Positions 42,019-45,238 of a stretch of 45,238 nucleotides of DNA are shown piece by piece (positions within the stretch are counted from its first letter, which is position 1; each line of letters starts with the position of its first letter). The notes beneath the pieces were generated by a model. The model was not told the origin of the DNA and ran no database searches. It worked only from the letters and a program-made list of their open reading frames with translations. The DNA is from Methylobacterium sp. J-026 (lineage in GTDB: Bacteria; Pseudomonadota; Alphaproteobacteria; Rhizobiales; Beijerinckiaceae), in NCBI RefSeq assembly GCF_022829585.1, contig NZ_JAKSYC010000055.1, forward strand, positions 1-45,238, written 5' to 3'. The position numbers and the translations under genes were made by a program.

Positions 42019-42822
42019 TCAATCCCGGTAGGTCGGGTCGATCCGGTCGAGCTTGCGCAGGAGCGCCGGCCATTCGAGGACGCCGAACGGGCGGCGCACC
42101 TCGGGCCGGTAGAGGTGGTTGGTCTTGGCGATGACGTCGTCGGAGGGCAGGACCAGATCGGTGCTCGCCGCCATCGCCATCAGCTGCGCCTTGCAGGCCA
42201 GTTCCGCCCGGTAGATGTTGCTGAAGGCCTGCGGCACGGTCGGCCCGACCACCAGCAGGCCGTGGTTGCGCAGGATCATCAGGTCCGCGTCGCCGAGGTC
42301 GTCCACGAGGCGCTTCTGCTCGTCGAGATCGACCGCCACGCCCTCGTAATCGTGGTAGGCGACCGTCGAGAAGCGCATCGCCGTCTGGGTCATCGGCAGG
42401 AGGCCGCACTTCATGGCGGAGATCGCCATGCCGGCCGGCGTGTGCGTGTGGATGACGCAATCGACCGCGTGCCGGGCCCGGTGGACCGCGCTGTGGATCA
42501 CGAAGCCGGCGCGGTTCACGCCATAGTCGAAGTCGGGCTTGTCGACGATGTTGCCGTCGAAATCGATCTTCACGAGGTTCGAGGCGGAGATCTCCTCGTA
42601 GAGCAGCCCGTAGGCATTGATCAGGAAATGCTCCGGCTCACCGGGGACGCGCACCGAAATGTGGTTCGCGATCATGTCGGTCATGTCCCAGAGGGCGACC
42701 AGCCGGTAGCAGGCCGCGAGGTTGATCCGCGCCTCCCACTCCTCCGGCGAGACCCGATCGCGCATCGAGGGCAGATCGAGATCGTAGCGCTTCCCCCGAA
42801 GCTCGGCGATGCCGCTCGTCAT
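42019..42822 (-). CDS. Class II aldolase/adducin family protein
   Basis: 267 residues from ATG 42822, with GGGAGGAG upstream. Zinc-ligand motif VIHTHTPAG (His125, His127) and the third His in LRNHGLLVVG are present, plus Glu77 as the acid-base candidate in YGLLYEEIS. Members are fuculose-phosphate aldolase-like, ribulose-phosphate epimerases or decarboxylases of 4-hydroxy acids. It lies directly before the MmgE/PrpD gene, suggesting cleavage of a hydroxy acid made in the same pathway. Confidence 0.92.
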   Translation of the reverse strand: MTSGIAELRGKRYDLDLPSMRDRVSPEEWEARINLAACYRLVALWDMTDMIANHISVRVPGEPEHFLINAYGLLYEEISASNLVKIDFDGNIVDKPDFDYGVNRAGFVIHSAVHRARHAVDCVIHTHTPAGMAISAMKCGLLPMTQTAMRFSTVAYHDYEGVAVDLDEQKRLVDDLGDADLMILRNHGLLVVGPTVPQAFSNIYRAELACKAQLMAMAASTDLVLPSDDVIAKTNHLYRPEVRRPFGVLEWPALLRKLDRIDPTYRD

Positions 42823-42914
42823 CCGTCTCCTCCCGTCTTCGGCGCCGGCGCAGGCCACAGGGGTCCCGAAGCACCGGCGCGTCTTGACCGGAGGGTCGCT
42901 CAACTCCGCAAAAT

Positions 42915-43700
42915 TTACAACCGTGAATTTTTCAGATCTGCGACTGGCGGGCCGACGATGCCGCGCAGGCCCGCGAGGATGCGCGCCCGGTTGGGTTCCA
43001 GGCGCGACAGGGGGCCGGCGACTCCGAGGACCGTGGCGCGCCCGTCGGCCATCTTCGGCGCTAGCACCGCCATGGTCCCGGCGCCCTCGGTGACCTGATT
43101 GGCCGACCACGCGTAGCCGGCGGCGCGGACTGCCTGGAGGCCGTCCCAGAAGGCGTCGAGGTCGAGGGTCACGCCGCCGCGCCGGTCGAGCTGACGCACG
43201 AGGCGGGCGATCGCGTCGCGGGACTGGTGCGCCAGCAGCATCCGGCCGGCGGCTGTGGAGTGGATCGGCCGGAACGTGCCGGGATGCAGGTGGTAGCGCA
43301 GGAGGTGGCGAGCCTGGACGACGTGGATGTACTGGACGTGGAGGTCGTTCTGCATGCCGAGCACGACCGTTTCGCCGGTCGCCTCCTGCAGCGCCTCCAT
43401 CAGCCGGATCAGCACCCCGTCGCGGAAGACGCAGGCCTGCACCCAGGCGCCCAGCATGGCGACCCGCATGGTCGGGCTGTAGGTGCGCCGCTCGAAATCG
43501 TACGAGAGGTAGTCGAGGGCGAGCAGGCTCTTGAGCAGGGCCAGGGTGCTGGAGGCCGGGTAGCCCAGGGCCCCCGCGATCTCGGTGAGCGATTGCGGGC
43601 ATTGGACGCGGTCGAAATGCTCCAGCACCTCGACCACCCGGCGCGCCGACTTCACGGCCGCGCCCTGCGACTCGGTCGGGACGTCCGCGCGCACCGTCAC
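42915..43700 (-). CDS. IclR-family transcriptional regulator
   Basis: 261 residues if GTG 43700 is used, the typical family length. The frame is open to 43832, but the extra residues look non-native. The N-terminal winged helix-turn-helix (AVKSARRVVEVLEHFDRVQ, LTEIAGALGYPASSTLALLKSL) and the C-terminal effector domain (VLGMQNDLHVQYIHVVQ, PIHSTAAGRMLLA) are clear. It sits between the amidohydrolase and the aldolase genes on the same strand, and probably controls the whole minus-strand cluster in response to its substrate. Confidence 0.9.
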   Translation of the reverse strand: MTVRADVPTESQGAAVKSARRVVEVLEHFDRVQCPQSLTEIAGALGYPASSTLALLKSLLALDYLSYDFERRTYSPTMRVAMLGAWVQACVFRDGVLIRLMEALQEATGETVVLGMQNDLHVQYIHVVQARHLLRYHLHPGTFRPIHSTAAGRMLLAHQSRDAIARLVRQLDRRGGVTLDLDAFWDGLQAVRAAGYAWSANQVTEGAGTMAVLAPKMADGRATVLGVAGPLSRLEPNRARILAGLRGIVGPPVADLKNSRL

Positions 43701-43828
43701 GGCGCCAGCACCGCACGAACGATATTCACATCCATGAAACACATGACCCGCATCGGTCCGGCTGGCCCGCCTCTTCGTCTGACCGGTCGGTGATACCGGA
43801 AGGCGGAGGGCGCCGGTAGCGCGGAGAC

Positions 43829-44722
43829 TCACGGGAATCCGTAGAGCGCGGCCGGGTTGTCCACCAGGATGCGATGCAGGGCGCTGTCGTCCGTCCAGCG
43901 CCGGAGCGTCCGCAGCAGATCCGCGTCGGACGGGACGCCGTGGTCGCTCGCGCCGCCGAAGTAGTTGATGTGCGGCCAGTCGCTGCCCCAGACGAGGCGC
44001 TCCGGATTGGCCGCGATGAGTGCGGCGGCGAAGGGATCGACATCGCCGTAGAGCGGACCGGCCTCGGTGAGGCGGTCGGCACCCGAGATCTTGGTCCAGG
44101 CCGTGCCGTCCGCCACCAGCCGGCAGAGCAGCGCGAAGCCCGGATCAGCGACGCCCCGCGCCGTGCTCATACGGCCCATATGATCGATCACCACCGGCAT
44201 GCCGCAGGCTGTCAGGCTCGGCCAGAGCTCGGGCAGGTCCGGTGCGTGCAGCCACGCCTGGAGGTGCCATCCCCGCGCCCGCAACCGGGGCGCGAGCGTC
44301 CGCAGGGCGTCCAGCCCCATGCCGTTGCGGTAAACCTGGCGTCCGTTGCGGCGGAACAGGTTGACGCGTACGCCGCGCACGCCCGCCTCCGTCATGGCGT
44401 CGAGGTCGGCCTCGCCGACGCCTTCGGACAGGACCGCGACGCCGCGCAGCCGGTCCGGAGCCACCGCGAGCGCGTCCAGCATGGCGCGGTTGTCGTCGCC
44501 GTAGGCACTGGCGGTAACGATCACGCATCGGGCGAGGCCCATCGCGTCGAGCTGGCGCACCAGGGCGGCGCCGTCATTCTCCGGGGGCGTGTAGCTGCGG
44601 TCTTCCGCGAGGGGGGAGCGCGCGTAGGGCCCGAAGACGTGGGTGTGGCTGTCGCAGGCGTCGTCAGGGAGCGCGAAGCCCGGGGGCTCGGGCGCCTGCG
44701 GAGGTAGGCAGTCGCGGCTCAT
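43829..44722 (-). CDS. Amidohydrolase-2 family, 2-pyrone-4,6-dicarboxylate hydrolase-like
   Basis: 297 residues. ATG 44722 is preferred because GGAGG lies six bases upstream; ATG 44728 has no spacing. It has DSHTHVFGP metal-ligand start, YTPPENDGAA, VVIDHMGRM, and LVWGSDWPHINYF with the catalytic Asp. This is the LigI (PDC hydrolase) / 4-sulfomuconolactone hydrolase branch. It hydrolyses a lactone or cyclic acid. It is the first gene of the cluster, with an upstream region showing nothing distinct. Confidence 0.9.
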   Translation of the reverse strand: MSRDCLPPQAPEPPGFALPDDACDSHTHVFGPYARSPLAEDRSYTPPENDGAALVRQLDAMGLARCVIVTASAYGDDNRAMLDALAVAPDRLRGVAVLSEGVGEADLDAMTEAGVRGVRVNLFRRNGRQVYRNGMGLDALRTLAPRLRARGWHLQAWLHAPDLPELWPSLTACGMPVVIDHMGRMSTARGVADPGFALLCRLVADGTAWTKISGADRLTEAGPLYGDVDPFAAALIAANPERLVWGSDWPHINYFGGASDHGVPSDADLLRTLRRWTDDSALHRILVDNPAALYGFP

Positions 44723-45008
44723 CGGCATCCTCCGGCTCGCATCCGGTGCCCGTGATGGCCTGCTGCGGATTCGATCGCAATGCACAGATATGAAATAGTT
44801 CGATGCCGGCCCCGTACCGTTCAAGGATCAGATCTCAGGGTTCGCCGAGCGGCTCGTCAATGCCAAGGAGCGCTGGTTCGACCCTCTCAGAGGGCGATGC
44901 GATCGGTCGCGCTCCGGCATCCGCCGCCTGCCTCGATCTGTGTCGACCGTCGATGCCTATGGACAGCGAGCATCCGATCTTACACACTTGTGAAAGATAC
45001 GGGCGTAA
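44723..45008. other. Upstream region of the cluster
   Basis: About 285 bases before the first gene of the catabolic cluster, where its promoter should lie. I see no defensible promoter, palindrome or gene. Confidence 0.35.
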
Positions 45009-45060
45009 CCCCCCCCCCCCCCCCCCCCCCCCCCGCCCCGCCCGCCCCCCCCCCCCCCCC
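45009..45060. repeat. Long poly-C tract
   Basis: Twenty-six C, then three single G interruptions at 45035, 45040 and 45044, then sixteen C. The following 178 bases are strongly C-biased with few G on this strand. Such DNA is not credible as normal sequence and suggests a contig end with low-quality reads. Confidence 0.8.
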
Positions 45061-45238
45061 GATCACGCCACACACCCCACCCCGCCGCACACACCCTCCC
45101 ACCATGGCCGACAGTCCCCTCGGGCCCCGGCTGCCACCACGCCGCACGCGACGCCGCCCCGCGGCCGTCACCCGCTCGCCCCCGCCCTCGCGCCGGTCGC
45201 GCGCCGCCCACGGCGCGACCCGTCGCCGTCCGCGTGGG

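Noticed and set aside
44957..45211. Gly-rich frame across the poly-C tract
   Set aside because: Poly-glycine comes from the homopolymer; low-quality end.

Overview
The window is GC-rich alphaproteobacterial DNA, most like Methylobacterium/Methylorubrum (Methylobacteriaceae). This rests on codon and base usage, the mix of Tat-exported oxidoreductases, solute-binding proteins and MFS carriers, and lineage-type small hypothetical proteins near 3.9-5.4 kb. The species call is inference. I see no rRNA, no complete tRNA, no CRISPR array and no transposase.

Left part (1-9.95 kb): this looks like the right end of an integrative element. It holds a 952-residue fatty acyl-AMP-ligase-type protein whose last third is AT-rich and of unrecognised family, and a group of small lineage-specific genes including a 46-residue one coupled by a TGATG junction. 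It also holds a Met/Lys/His-rich exported peptide, an orphan solute-binding protein and a tyrosine integrase. The integrase starts next to a 46-base 3' fragment of a tRNA-Arg(CCG) gene at 9907-9952, the probable attachment site. On the other side lies the C-terminal remnant of a serine recombinase that runs antisense through the tRNA fragment, then a shredded LysR gene.

Middle part (10.8-17.2 kb): an SDR dehydrogenase, a peroxiredoxin-like protein with a divergent LysR regulator, a crotonase whose polar residues match the beta-diketone hydrolase 6-oxocamphor hydrolase at a constant offset, two tandem Asp-nucleophile alpha/beta-hydrolases (the second apparently exported), and a small three-His cupin resembling diketone-cleaving Dke1. 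I read this as a possible beta-dicarbonyl catabolic locus.

17.2-31 kb: a decay-rich accessory zone. It has a frameshifted response regulator, a catalase-family stub, a hybrid histidine kinase, and an amidase plus tautomerase pair opposite a frameshifted TetR gene. It also has a second tautomerase, an isoquinoline-1-oxidoreductase-type molybdenum hydroxylase operon (2Fe-2S subunit, Moco subunit, diheme cytochrome) with an upstream AraC gene and a 21-bp-spaced direct repeat, a NemR-like/DJ-1 chimeric pseudogene with an intact NemR-type palindrome, and a Tat-exported bicupin oxalate decarboxylase.

31-34 kb: a membrane protein and an OprB-type porin. 34.4-44.7 kb: nine genes, all on the minus strand and closely packed, forming a carboxylic-acid-type catabolic cluster: amidohydrolase, IclR regulator, class II aldolase, MmgE/PrpD, two MFS carriers, enoyl-CoA hydratase, class III CoA-transferase and a third MFS carrier. 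The last about 230 bases carry long C runs and look like a poor contig end.
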